This document shows, piece after piece, positions 8,521 to 17,231 of a stretch of DNA of 64,000 bases. The DNA is taken from the NCBI RefSeq assembly GCF_008642295.1, contig NZ_CP029190.1, positions 620,001-684,000 of the forward strand, read 5' to 3'. This DNA is from Streptomyces venezuelae. Lineage in GTDB: Bacteria; Actinomycetota; Actinomycetes; Streptomycetales; Streptomycetaceae. Every line of letters starts with the position of its first letter. Positions within the stretch are counted from its first letter, which is position 1. The notes beneath the pieces were generated by a model. That model was given only the letters and a program-made list of their open reading frames with translations, was not told where the DNA came from and made no database searches. The translations under genes were made by a program, and so were the position numbers.

Positions 8521-9390
8521 TCACGCGGCGGGCCAGGTCATGAAGCCGGCGGTGCGCAGACCGCTCAGGTCGCCCCACAGGGAGTCGCGGGGCGGTCGTG
8601 GGCCCCGGGTCAGGCGCAGTACCGTCCGGATGAGCCGGGCCGGCGGTACGGCGGCCACTTCGGCGAACCGGCCCCGCGCCAGCCAGGCGGTCTCGCGCGC
8701 CCGCAGCCCGGCGGGCCGGTCGGCCCATGCCGCCGGAGCGGGGGCCGGGCCGCGTCCCGAGGGCAGCCGCAGGGCGCCGGCGTGCCGCGGTACCAGCCCC
8801 AGGGAGCCGACCCGTACCCCGGCGGCGGGGCCGAGCGCGGCCCGGACCCGGGCCGGGAGGGCCACCCCCGCGGGGCTCGCATCGTGCAGGACGTGCACGA
8901 TGGCACCGTCCGCCCTTTCCAGGGCGGCGAGGAGGTGCCGGGGCAGCGGAGTTGCGTCCGGAACCGCGAGAACGGGGCAGGCGGCCTCCAGGTGGACGTG
9001 GTTGGCGAGCAGCATCGCGGCGATCGAGCGGTCCTGGCAGAGCAGCAGGCGGGGCAACCCGTAGTCGTACAGGTCGGGTTCGGAAGGCCGACGCTCCGGC
9101 ACGGGGCCCGCCGGGGGCCGCGCGGCCGGCAGCAGGCCCGGTACGGTGTCCCGGCCGCGCGCGTCCAGGGCCCGGGTGAACGAGGGCAGGCGCACCCCCG
9201 GTGCCGGGGTGCCGGGCAGGCGGCGCAGCAGCGGCGCGGTGGGGCTGAGGACCCGGCAGGTCTCGTAGTAGAGCTGGCGCTCCGTGAACCACAGGCCGCC
9301 GGGTTCGGCCGCACGGGCGGCGGCCACACCGATGGCCAGGCCGGTCAGCCGGTCGCCGAGGGCGCCGGCCCTGCTGGTACGCGTGCTCAT
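8521..9390 (-). CDS. Conserved unknown, soluble paralogue of the two upstream zinc-ribbon proteins
   Basis: 289 residues. It shares with the two upstream genes a T-x-x-Q-L-[WY]-Y motif (TERQLYY, 36-42), a [IL]-C-x-D-x-[SA]-[IV]-A segment (LLCQDRSIA, ~117), a VLHDASPAG segment (168-175) and a C-terminal GFMTWP. It lacks their zinc ribbon and membrane helices. T-x-x-Q-L-Y-Y resembles the winged-helix tyrosine motif, and HDAxxxG the Toprim Asp motif, of Spo11/topoisomerase VI A-like proteins; this link is inference and the Toprim acids are incomplete. Its ATG overlaps the upstream stop by 4 bases, so translation is coupled. Confidence 0.6.
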   Translation of the reverse strand: MSTRTSRAGALGDRLTGLAIGVAAARAAEPGGLWFTERQLYYETCRVLSPTAPLLRRLPGTPAPGVRLPSFTRALDARGRDTVPGLLPAARPPAGPVPERRPSEPDLYDYGLPRLLLCQDRSIAAMLLANHVHLEAACPVLAVPDATPLPRHLLAALERADGAIVHVLHDASPAGVALPARVRAALGPAAGVRVGSLGLVPRHAGALRLPSGRGPAPAPAAWADRPAGLRARETAWLARGRFAEVAAVPPARLIRTVLRLTRGPRPPRDSLWGDLSGLRTAGFMTWPAA

Positions 9391-10484
9391 GGGGTGGGGG
9401 TGCCTTTCGTCCCGGGGATGTCCGGCCAGCTCAGGAAGCCGTACTCCGGGGCGGAGCCGGGGCGTCCGGCCGCCGCGGCCATGGCCACGGCCCGTTCCAC
9501 CGCCGTCTCGACCAGGGCGGCCAGCCGGGGCGGCGGCACGGCCGCGATCGGGCTCCAGAACCCGTCGGCGAGCCAGGCGGCGTCCTCCTCGGACAGGCGT
9601 GCCACGGACCGCAGTTCCGCCACGGCCGGGGTCCGGACGGTCGAGACGCAGTGGACGACACCGCTGCGGTGCCGGACCGCGGCCACCGGCAGCCCGGCGT
9701 CCACCACGGCCCGGTCCGGATGGGCGATGCGCAGGAGCGGGGCCAGCAGCGCGCCCAAGGCGCTCGCGTCGTGCAGCACCACGACCGGCAGCCGGCCGGG
9801 GAGGTCCACGAGGGCGTCATGGGCGGCGCCGGGGTCCGCCTCCACCAGGACCGCCTGCAGGCGCCCGGGGATCTCGTTGGCCGCGAGGAACACCGCGACG
9901 GCGTGGTCGGTGCACAGGATCACGGCTCTGGGGCGGCGCGGCTTCGGCGCGGCGTTCCCGGGGGCGGCGGTCCCCGCGTCGTCCACCACGCCCGGTGGCA
10001 GTCCCCCGTACGCCGGCTGCCACTGGCCGGTCATCAGCCGCCGGAAGTGCCACTCACTGGGACTGACGGACGAGCCCGCGGGACGGGCCGGGTAGTACGG
10101 GAAGCACTGGGGCGCGGCGATGAGGACGGCGACCGCGGCGGCTGCGGAGAGGAAGGCGAGCAGGCCATGGGTGAGGGCCCAGCAGACCAGGAGCCCGGCG
10201 CAGACCGGCAGGGTCACCAGCCGCCGGATCCAGTGCCGGACCCCGTGCGCCTCGCGCGCCCGCCAGGTGTGGGTACTCGTACGGGAGCGGTACCAGAGCT
10301 GGGTGATGGTCACCGTGAGCCGGCCGCCGTCGGTGAGGGAGTCCACGCAGCGGCGGATCCGCAGGTCGTGCATGCCGCGGCCGTGCAGCTTGGGGTCGAG
10401 GGCGAAGCGGCGGTGGCAGTGGGAGCACTTCTGGCCCGTGCGCTGCCGGCGCTTCAGCTGGGTCGAGCAGTTCGGGCAGATCAC
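9387..10484 (-). CDS. Zinc-ribbon membrane protein of unknown function (paralogue 2)
   Basis: 365 residues from a GTG preceded by GGGAGGTG. Order of parts: zinc ribbon with CPNC (3-6) and CSHC (20-23) followed by RRFALDPK; a T-x-x-Q-L-W-Y motif at 60-65; one or two membrane helices at about 88-126; a PPGVVDD linker; a Rossmann/Toprim-like block with VILCTDHAVAVFL (~188) and VVVLHDASALGALL (~235); and a C-terminal GFLSWP. It overlaps the start of the next gene and the stop of the previous by 4 bases each. It looks like a membrane-tethered version of the soluble paralogue. No named family is recognised. Confidence 0.65.
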   Translation of the reverse strand: MICPNCSTQLKRRQRTGQKCSHCHRRFALDPKLHGRGMHDLRIRRCVDSLTDGGRLTVTITQLWYRSRTSTHTWRAREAHGVRHWIRRLVTLPVCAGLLVCWALTHGLLAFLSAAAAVAVLIAAPQCFPYYPARPAGSSVSPSEWHFRRLMTGQWQPAYGGLPPGVVDDAGTAAPGNAAPKPRRPRAVILCTDHAVAVFLAANEIPGRLQAVLVEADPGAAHDALVDLPGRLPVVVLHDASALGALLAPLLRIAHPDRAVVDAGLPVAAVRHRSGVVHCVSTVRTPAVAELRSVARLSEEDAAWLADGFWSPIAAVPPPRLAALVETAVERAVAMAAAAGRPGSAPEYGFLSWPDIPGTKGTPTP

Positions 10485-11563
10485 CGCACACCTCCCGCCG
10501 GGTGCGGGCCGTCCCCGGCCGCTGCCGCCCCGGGCCAGGTCATAAAGCCCACCTCGGCGGCGTGGCGCCGTTCGGCGTCGACGATCCGGCCGGCCCGTTC
10601 GGCGAGCCGGTCGAGCGCGGTGAGCAGCCGGACGGGTGGGACCCCGACGAGCGGGTACCGCCAGCCCTGTGCCAGCCACTTCAGCTCGTCCTCGGTGAAC
10701 TCGCCGAGGCCGGTGAGCCGGGCCAGGTCCGCTGCCGTCGGCTTGTGTGCCGGGTCGCGGCAGGCGACGGCGTTGGGCAGGCCGCGGAGGGTGCGCAGCG
10801 GCGGTCCGGCGGGGAGCACCGGGCGGCCGGGGAGGGACGCGCGGAGTTCCCGCAGGAGCAGTGCGCCGTACGCGTCGGCGTCGTGGAGCAGCAGGACCGG
10901 GCCGTGCGGCGGCAGGGCGGGCAGCAGGGCCGGGAGGTGCCCGGGGCTCGGGACGAGGGCGATGCCGTGCCGGCCGGGCAGGCCGTCGGCGGTGAGGAAG
11001 GCGGCGATGGAGGGGTCGGGGCAGATCAGCACGGCGTTCGGCGGGGCCGCGTCGGCCGGCCACGGGGGCCAGGGGTGGCCGGTGTCGTCGACCACGCCGG
11101 GCGGCAGGCTCCCGTACACCCGCAGCCACTCGGCGAGGGCCTGGGTACGGAAGGCCCCGCGGGTCATGGGCGGGATGCCGCGGCCGGCTCCCAGCTGCCG
11201 GGCGATCAGGATGCCGAGCCCGGTGGCCAGCAGGACTCCGGAGAAGAACAGCAGGAACGGCAGCCCGCCGAGGACGGCCCAGAGGCAGACGAGGCCGGCG
11301 CCGAAGAAGCCCCCGCCCGCGCATCCGGGCGCGAACTCGCCTTCCTTGATCCGCTTGCGCGCGAGTGCGTACCACAGCTGGCCGGGGGTGATCTCGATCC
11401 GGCCGCCGTCGGTCAGCACTGCGGTGATCCGGCGTACCCGGAGGTCGTTCAGGCGCAGGGGGTTGGTCTTGGGGTCCAGCGCGTAGCGGCGCTTGCAGTT
11501 GCTGCAGATGTTGCCCCTGCGTTCCTTGCGGAGCAGGTTGCGTTCGCAGTGGGGGCAGATCAC
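10481..11563 (-). CDS. Zinc-ribbon membrane protein of unknown function (paralogue 1)
   Basis: 360 residues starting GTG after a GGAGG. It mirrors paralogue 2: CPHC (3-6) and CSNC (20-23), RRYALDPK, GQLWY (61-65), two helices at about 88-122, PPGVVDD (~154), VLICPDPSIAAFL (~178) and VLLLHDADAYGALL (~223). Of the three paralogues this one keeps an Asp-x-Asp (DAD) followed by YG, closest to the Toprim DxD of topoisomerase VI A (inference). It ends with EVGFMTWPG. It overlaps the cupin gene upstream by 4 bases. Its role is probably shared with the neighbouring paralogues in a membrane complex. Confidence 0.65.
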   Translation of the reverse strand: MICPHCERNLLRKERRGNICSNCKRRYALDPKTNPLRLNDLRVRRITAVLTDGGRIEITPGQLWYALARKRIKEGEFAPGCAGGGFFGAGLVCLWAVLGGLPFLLFFSGVLLATGLGILIARQLGAGRGIPPMTRGAFRTQALAEWLRVYGSLPPGVVDDTGHPWPPWPADAAPPNAVLICPDPSIAAFLTADGLPGRHGIALVPSPGHLPALLPALPPHGPVLLLHDADAYGALLLRELRASLPGRPVLPAGPPLRTLRGLPNAVACRDPAHKPTAADLARLTGLGEFTEDELKWLAQGWRYPLVGVPPVRLLTALDRLAERAGRIVDAERRHAAEVGFMTWPGAAAAGDGPHPAGGVR

Positions 11564-12366
11564 CGGCGGACCTCCAGGGCGGTCGCCGCCCGGCGCAGCC
11601 ATGCGGCCAGCCGTTCGCGGACGGTGGTGCCGGCGACGCCGTGGTCCTGCTGGGCGCGCTCGATGTCGCGCAGGGCGGCGGCGAGGTCGCGGTAGTAGGA
11701 GGCGGTGCCGGCAGCGATGGCGGCGGCGGTGGCGGCTCTCGGGGCGGCGCCCTCCGGGAGGCCCCTGGGGGCGGTGCGCGGCCCCGCCCGGCCGGGCCGC
11801 CCGGCGCTCAGGGCGGCCCGGTGTTCGGCTTCGGCCGCGGTGATCGCGTAGTCCTCGTGGTCGATCCCGTATCCGGTGTTGGCGGCGAGGATGGTCAGCG
11901 GGGTGTCCCCCCGGTTGGCGAAGGAGTGCGGCATCATCTCCGGGATCCGGATCAGCATGCCCGGTACGAGCGGGACTTCGGCGACGCGTCCGCGGTCGGG
12001 GTCGTAGAGACCGCAGGCGGCGTGGCCGAGGCTGAGGACGAAGTGCTCGCCTCCGTGCGCATGCGGGGTGAAGGCGCTGCGTGGGCCCACCACCCCGAGT
12101 TTGACGGTGGCGTTCGAGGGGCGTTCCGGCGAGGTGCCGGCGTCGCCCACGAGATAGTGGGCGAACTGCCCGTCGTCGATGAACCGCAGGAAGTCCCGCT
12201 CCGGGCCGAGCTCCCGGGACCCCTCCCGGTCGGCCAGCACGATGGAGCCGTCCGGCCCGAGGTGGTACAGCTCGACCCCGCCCGGCAGCCCGCGCCCGGC
12301 GTGGTCCGGCAGGTCTTCGGGTATCCCGCGCGGTCCGGGTGTGCGGTCGTACGGTCGTGCGGCCAT
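11560..12366 (-). CDS. Cupin-domain protein, first gene of the paralogue operon
   Basis: 268 residues. The cupin barrel spans about 30-175; its metal-binding motif is PHAHGGEH (His102, His104, Glu107, His108), with PGMLIRIPEMMPHSF as the second cupin motif. The C-terminal ~90 residues are Ala/Arg-rich and helical (SYYRDLAAALRDIERAQQDHGVAG). Cupins range from dioxygenases and isomerases to sensors, and the reaction cannot be told here. The start MAARPYD follows GGGGAGG. It heads a run of four genes with 4-base overlaps and is divergent from the phospholipase gene. Confidence 0.72.
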   Translation of the reverse strand: MAARPYDRTPGPRGIPEDLPDHAGRGLPGGVELYHLGPDGSIVLADREGSRELGPERDFLRFIDDGQFAHYLVGDAGTSPERPSNATVKLGVVGPRSAFTPHAHGGEHFVLSLGHAACGLYDPDRGRVAEVPLVPGMLIRIPEMMPHSFANRGDTPLTILAANTGYGIDHEDYAITAAEAEHRAALSAGRPGRAGPRTAPRGLPEGAAPRAATAAAIAAGTASYYRDLAAALRDIERAQQDHGVAGTTVRERLAAWLRRAATALEVRR

Positions 12367-12683
12367 CGCGCCTCCCCCTGACGCCCCGCTGTGCGCGCTG
12401 CACGCGCCTCGCACGCGCATGGTAAGGCCCTGGGGGGTGTCTTGAACGTCCCCTGTGCAAAGGGAAGATGACTGCCCAGTGTCACGCGCCACGGCCCGGT
12501 CACGACCCGGCCGCAGTCCGCCCGCGGCAGGCGACTGGCAGCCGAGTGGCCGAACTGTGCCGGAATCCGTCTGCCGTTCGCCTGGCGTATCCGCCGCCTT
12601 CACGCGAGGCTCCCTGTCCGGTACCCCGGGCGCGTTCTGCTGGGGGCGCTCAAGAACCCCTCAACCGCAGAGGTCGAACCCCC
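12367..12683. promoter_or_regulatory. Divergent intergenic region, cupin operon / phospholipase C
   Basis: 317 bases between two outward-facing genes, with no supported coding content. At about 12576-12608 there are 11-base-spaced units beginning GTTCGCC, GTATCCG and CTTCACG. The outer two resemble the GTTCACC units of Streptomyces PHO boxes; the middle one does not. PhoP control of the phospholipase is therefore only a weak suggestion. Confidence 0.3.
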
Positions 12684-14753
12684 ATGGCAGAACTCAACCG
12701 CCGCCGCTTCCTGCAGCTCGCCGGCGGCGCCGCCGCCCTGACGATGCTCAACGACAGCATCGCGCGAGCCGCCGCCATCCCCGCGCAGGGGACCACCGGC
12801 ACCATCGCCGATGTCGAGCACATCGTGGTCCTGATGCAGGAGAACCGTTCCTTCGACCACTACTACGGCGCACTGCGCGGCGTCCGCGGCTTCGGCGACC
12901 CCCGGCCGGTGACCCTGCCCAGCGGCAAGTCCGTCTGGCACCAGGCCGACAACGCCGGCAAGGAGACGCTGCCCTTCCGGCCCCCGTCCGAGGACCTCGG
13001 CATGGAGTTCCTCCAGGGCCTCAACCACGACTGGGCGGGCGGCCAGAGCGCCTTCAACAAGGGCAAGTACGACAACTGGGTGCCTGCCAAGACGCCCGCG
13101 ACGATGGCCTACCTGACGCGGGACGACATCCCGTTCCACTACGCCCTCGCGGACGCGTTCACCATCTGCGACGCCTACCACTGCTCAGTCATCGGCTCCA
13201 CCGACCCCAACCGCTACTACCTCTGGTCGGGTTACACCGGCAACGACGGCAAGGGCGGCGGCCCGGTCCTCAACAACGCCGAACTCGGCTACGGCTGGAC
13301 CACCTACCCCGAGCGCCTGGAGGAGGCGGGGATCTCCTGGAAGGTCTACCAGGACATCGGCGACGGCCTCGACGCCGCCGGCTCCTGGGGCTGGATCAAC
13401 GACGCCTACCGCGGCAACTACGGCGACAACTCCCTCCTCTACTTCAACAACTACCGCAACGCCAAGCCCGGTGACGTGCTGTTCGAGAAGGCCCGCACCG
13501 GCACGAACGCCAAGGCGGGCGAGGGCTACTTCGACCGGCTGCGCGCCGACGTCGCCGCTGGCACCCTGCCCCAGGTCTCCTGGATCGCGGCCCCCGAGGC
13601 CTTCAGCGAGCACTCCAACTGGCCCTCGAACTACGGCGCCTGGTACATCTCGCAGGTGCTGGACGCGCTCACCTCCAACCCCGACGTGTGGGCCCGTACC
13701 GCCCTGTTCATCACCTACGACGAGAACGACGGTTTCTTCGACCACCTCGTCCCGCCGTACGCCCCGGCCAACGCCAACCAGGGCCTGTCGACCACGCCCA
13801 CCGCCCTGGACGTCTTCCCCGGCAAGCCGGGCTACGTCGCCGGCCCGTACGGGCTGGGCCCGCGCGTGCCGATGCTCGTGGTCTCCCCGTGGAGCACCGG
13901 CGGCTACTCCTGCTCCGAGACCTTCGACCACACCTCCGTCATCCGCTTCATGGAGAAGCGGTTCGGCGTGCAGGAGCCCAACATCTCGCCCTGGCGCCGG
14001 GCCGTCTGCGGTGACCTCACCTCCGCCTTCGACTTCGCCCGCAAGGACACCGCGACCGTCGAGCTGCCCGACACCGGTGCCTGGGAGCCGCAGGACCGCG
14101 AGCGCCACCCCGACTTCCCGGCCACCCCGCCGGCCGTGGGCACCATGCCGCGCCAGGAGAGGGGCCTGCGTCCCACCCGTGCGCTGAAGTACGCCCCGTA
14201 CGTGGACGGCACGGCGCTGGTCTCGGAGGGCAAGTTCCGCCTGACCTTCAGCGGCGGCCCGGACCTGGGCGCGCAGTTCTACGTCACCTCCGGCAACCGC
14301 ACCGACGCCCCCTGGACCTACACCACCGAGGCCGGCAAGTCGATCGCGGACGCCTGGAACACCCGCTACTCGGCCGGGGTCACCGATCTGACCGTGCACG
14401 GCCCCAACGGCTTCCTGCGCGGCTTCCGCAACCCGGGCACCACCCCCGGCCCCGAGGTCACCGCCCGCCACAACGCCACCACCGGCAACCTGGACCTCAC
14501 CCTCACCAACGCCGGAGCGTCGACCGCCACGCTCACGGTGGTGAACGCCTACGGCGGCGGCCCGAAGCGCCTCACGGTCGCCAAGGGCGCCACCGTAACC
14601 CACAGCGTCCCGCTGAAGAACACCAAGCGCTGGTACGACGTGACCGTCACCGCATCCGGGGCCCCGGACTTCCTGCGCCGCTTCGCGGGCAAGGTCGAGA
14701 CGGGCGCGGCCGGCCTGTCGGACCCGGCGATCCTGACGGAGCAGGGCTCCTGA
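12684..14753 (+). CDS. Phosphocholine-specific phospholipase C, Tat-exported
   Basis: 689 residues. The N terminus NRRRFLQLAGGAAAL is a twin-arginine signal, so the enzyme is exported folded. The phosphoesterase core follows: MQENRSFDHYYG (51-62), TYDENDGFFDHLVPP (mid-protein) and FDHTSVIRFMEKRFG are hallmark metal-binding and active-site stretches of the bacterial acid phosphatase/phospholipase C superfamily. The C-terminal ~190 residues contain two beta-rich domains usual in TIGR03396 enzymes. It hydrolyses phosphatidylcholine-type lipids to diacylglycerol and phosphocholine, probably for phosphate scavenging. The chosen ATG starts exactly at the signal peptide. Confidence 0.9.
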   Translation: MAELNRRRFLQLAGGAAALTMLNDSIARAAAIPAQGTTGTIADVEHIVVLMQENRSFDHYYGALRGVRGFGDPRPVTLPSGKSVWHQADNAGKETLPFRPPSEDLGMEFLQGLNHDWAGGQSAFNKGKYDNWVPAKTPATMAYLTRDDIPFHYALADAFTICDAYHCSVIGSTDPNRYYLWSGYTGNDGKGGGPVLNNAELGYGWTTYPERLEEAGISWKVYQDIGDGLDAAGSWGWINDAYRGNYGDNSLLYFNNYRNAKPGDVLFEKARTGTNAKAGEGYFDRLRADVAAGTLPQVSWIAAPEAFSEHSNWPSNYGAWYISQVLDALTSNPDVWARTALFITYDENDGFFDHLVPPYAPANANQGLSTTPTALDVFPGKPGYVAGPYGLGPRVPMLVVSPWSTGGYSCSETFDHTSVIRFMEKRFGVQEPNISPWRRAVCGDLTSAFDFARKDTATVELPDTGAWEPQDRERHPDFPATPPAVGTMPRQERGLRPTRALKYAPYVDGTALVSEGKFRLTFSGGPDLGAQFYVTSGNRTDAPWTYTTEAGKSIADAWNTRYSAGVTDLTVHGPNGFLRGFRNPGTTPGPEVTARHNATTGNLDLTLTNAGASTATLTVVNAYGGGPKRLTVAKGATVTHSVPLKNTKRWYDVTVTASGAPDFLRRFAGKVETGAAGLSDPAILTEQGS

Positions 14754-14792
14754 CACCGGTCCGATGACACCGGTCTGAGCACGCCGGCGCGC

Positions 14793-14838
14793 GTGCCGGG
14801 GCCGTCGGCACCGGATGACGGAGCCGACGCCCCGGCAC
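14793..14838 (+). terminator. Hairpin after phospholipase C
   Basis: A 17-base arm starting GTGCCGGGG (14793-14809) pairs with 14823-14838 with one bulged base and a 13-base loop. It begins 39 bases after the stop. There is no T tract, as is common in actinomycete terminators. Confidence 0.6.
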
Positions 14839-14875
14839 GGGCGTGCGGGGGCCGCCTGCTGGGCAGGAGCCGGAC

Positions 14876-15859
14876 GTGAGCGAGGAGGAAGACCTGCTCG
14901 CAGGTCTGAGCGTGGACAGCAGACGGCCCGAGCAGCCGGTACTGCTGGACGGCCAGGGCAGCCCGATCCGTACCTGGCGGGACAACTATCCCTATCCCCG
15001 CAAGGTGCCCCGCAGGCAATACGAGCGCACCAAGCGGATCTTGCAGATCGAATTGCTGAAACTGCAACGATGGATCAAGGCCACCGGCGGACGTCTGATC
15101 GTGATCTGCGAGGGCCGTGACGCCGCGGGCAAGGGCGGCACCATCCAGCGCTTCACCGAACGCCTCAACCCGCGGGGCGCCCGGGTCGTGGCCCTGGACA
15201 AGCCGACCGCCCAGGAAGCCGGGCAGTGGTACTTCCAGCGCTATGTCCCGCACCTGCCCGGCCCGGGTGAGATCGTCTTCTTCGACCGGTCCTGGTACAA
15301 CCGGGCCGGCGTGGAGAAGGTCATGGGGTTCTGCACCACCGAGCAGTACGAACTGTTCCTGACCCAGTGCCCGCAGTTCGAGCGGATGCTGGTCCAGGAC
15401 GGCATCCTCCTGGTGAAGTTCTGGTTCTCCGTCTCCCGGGCCGAGCAGCGCACCCGGTTCGCGATCAGACAGGTCGACCCGGTGCGCCAGTGGAAGCTCT
15501 CCCCCACCGACATCGCCTCGCTCGACCTGTGGGACGCGTACACGGAGGCCAAGGTCGCCATGTTCCGTGCGACGGACACGGTCGAGGCCCCGTGGACCGT
15601 GGTGAGGACCAACGACAAGCGGCGCGGCCGGCTGGAGGCCATCCGCCACCTCCTCACCCGCGTCGACTACGCCAGCAAGGACCCCGAGGCGGTCGGCAGG
15701 CCCGATCCCCTGATCATCGGAGCGGCCGACACCCTCCTCGAACCCGGCGAGGAAGCCACCGCACTGTCCCCCACTCCGCTCGCCGACAACCCCCAAGGGC
15801 CAGGTCAGCACCCGCCGGCAGCATCCGAGCCGCCCGGAAACCGGCCGGACACTCCTTAA
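14876..15859 (+). CDS. ppk2: Polyphosphate kinase 2 family protein
   Basis: 327 residues from a GTG with AGGAG eight bases upstream. The P-loop GRDAAGKGG is at about 80-88, the Walker B-like FFDRSWYNRAGVEKVMG at about 137, and the lid region has RIDP-like RQVDPVRQWKLSP. These define the single-domain PPK2 family, which moves phosphate between polyphosphate and nucleoside diphosphates or monophosphates. The Pro-rich C-terminal 40 residues are not part of the fold. It follows the phospholipase gene, so phosphate metabolism may link the two. Confidence 0.9.
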   Translation: MSEEEDLLAGLSVDSRRPEQPVLLDGQGSPIRTWRDNYPYPRKVPRRQYERTKRILQIELLKLQRWIKATGGRLIVICEGRDAAGKGGTIQRFTERLNPRGARVVALDKPTAQEAGQWYFQRYVPHLPGPGEIVFFDRSWYNRAGVEKVMGFCTTEQYELFLTQCPQFERMLVQDGILLVKFWFSVSRAEQRTRFAIRQVDPVRQWKLSPTDIASLDLWDAYTEAKVAMFRATDTVEAPWTVVRTNDKRRGRLEAIRHLLTRVDYASKDPEAVGRPDPLIIGAADTLLEPGEEATALSPTPLADNPQGPGQHPPAASEPPGNRPDTP

Positions 15860-15988
15860 ACCTGCGGGAAGCGTGATTCCACCGGTCGGCCCACCCCCGA
15901 TGGCCGTATCCGGCGCCGCGTGGCTCTCATGGAGTGCGGGTGGCGGATCGCCACCCGACCGTGCTGCCGAGCGCAGAGGGGACCCACC

Positions 15989-16195
15989 GTGTACGAGATG
16001 CGCCCTGAACTCCTGACCGGTCGGTGCGGGCTGCTCTGGCACGTCCTGGCGAAGACGGCCCCGTCCGGGACCCTGTGCGGCATCCGCCTCCCCCGCGATC
16101 ACATCCCCGCCGCCGACCCGGAGGCCGCAGAACGCTACTGCGCCCCCTGTATGGCGGCCTTCCGTGCCGCCGTCCAGCAGCCCGCCGAGGCCTGA
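15989..16195 (+). CDS. Small hypothetical protein, 68 aa, cysteine pairs
   Basis: The GTG start gives MYEMRPELLTGRCGLLWHVL, with AGAGGGG seven bases upstream. The protein has four cysteines: RCG, LCG and the pair CAPC, perhaps a small metal-binding fold. No family is recognised. It is an orphan gene that converges on the ion-channel gene. Confidence 0.55.
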   Translation: MYEMRPELLTGRCGLLWHVLAKTAPSGTLCGIRLPRDHIPAADPEAAERYCAPCMAAFRAAVQQPAEA

Positions 16196-16249
16196 CCCGC
16201 TGAACCGCACACTCCGCACCCCGCTCCCCCGACGGCCCACCGCCGCCGT

Positions 16250-17122
16250 TCACGAGCCCCGCCGGCCGTGGTCGTCAGCAAAGGCCTCCAGCACCTGCCG
16301 GGTCGGCCCGTGCGTGTGCAGGAAACGCCGGTCCACGACCTCGGCCAGATCCTCCAGCGCGGTACGCAGGACGGCACCGGCGGCCCGGACATCGGGGTGC
16401 CGGGCACCCGCGGCCCGGTCGGCGGCGCCCACGGCATATCCGATGTGGCGGGCGAGGGAAGTGCGGTCGTCGCCGTCGTGGAAGTAGTAGGACTCCGCGT
16501 ACTGGAGGAAGTCGACGGCGAGGACCGCGAGACCGGCGGCCAGGTCGAGCAGGAGGGCCGCCCCGGCCGGGGAGTCGAGCTGCTCCGCCGCGGGGTGGGT
16601 ACGGGAGAGCTGCGACAGCCGCAGTGCCAGGGCGCGGCGGCGCGCCAGCGCGGGATAGATGCCGAGGATCCACGAGACGGTGGCCGTCAGGAGCGCGAAG
16701 CCGACCAGGCCTTCCAGGGGAGCGACCACGCGCAGCCAGCCCTCGGTGGGCGCGATGTCACCGAGGCCGAGGGTGGAGAGGGTGACCAGCGAGACGTACA
16801 CGGCGTCGGGCAACCCGCCGTGGTCGGCGGGCCGGAGGCCGGCGGCGTAGCCGAAGCCCTCGGGCATGTGCGGCCAGTAGATCAGCGCCCAGCCCGCAAC
16901 CACCGTCAGCACCCACAGGGCGACGACCGACACCAGGGCGAGCGGTCCGGCGAGGCCCGGCAGCCCCCACCGCGGACCGAGGGCGGACGAGAGCCGCCAG
17001 ATCGCCGTCATGACCAGGCGGCTCAGCCCGCCGTGAGCCGTCGGATGCCACAAGGTGTGGAACACGTCCCGCAGGATCAGCAGCACCATGGCGGCGCCCA
17101 GACCCGTCACCCACCACTGCAA
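16250..17122 (-). CDS. Two-TM potassium channel-like protein
   Basis: 290 residues from a TTG start preceded by GGAGAGGAG. A first helix lies at 4-22, then further hydrophobic helices at about 60-82 and 137-155. Between them the pore loop holds TLSTLGLGDI (114-123), a variant of the potassium filter TxGYGD with Leu in place of Tyr. The C-terminal ~130 residues are helical and cytosolic, without a recognisable RCK nucleotide-binding fold. The Leu in the filter is known from some actinobacterial members, and ion selectivity is uncertain. Confidence 0.75.
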   Translation of the reverse strand: MQWWVTGLGAAMVLLILRDVFHTLWHPTAHGGLSRLVMTAIWRLSSALGPRWGLPGLAGPLALVSVVALWVLTVVAGWALIYWPHMPEGFGYAAGLRPADHGGLPDAVYVSLVTLSTLGLGDIAPTEGWLRVVAPLEGLVGFALLTATVSWILGIYPALARRRALALRLSQLSRTHPAAEQLDSPAGAALLLDLAAGLAVLAVDFLQYAESYYFHDGDDRTSLARHIGYAVGAADRAAGARHPDVRAAGAVLRTALEDLAEVVDRRFLHTHGPTRQVLEAFADDHGRRGS

Positions 17123-17231
17123 CCGGAGCTCCTCTCCCGCCGCCGACCCGCCGAGGTGCCCAGGTTCCCGCACCTCCCCGCCCGCGCGCGGCAGCCCGCG
17201 CCGGGGCACCGGCGGATGGGAGGCTGGGGGC

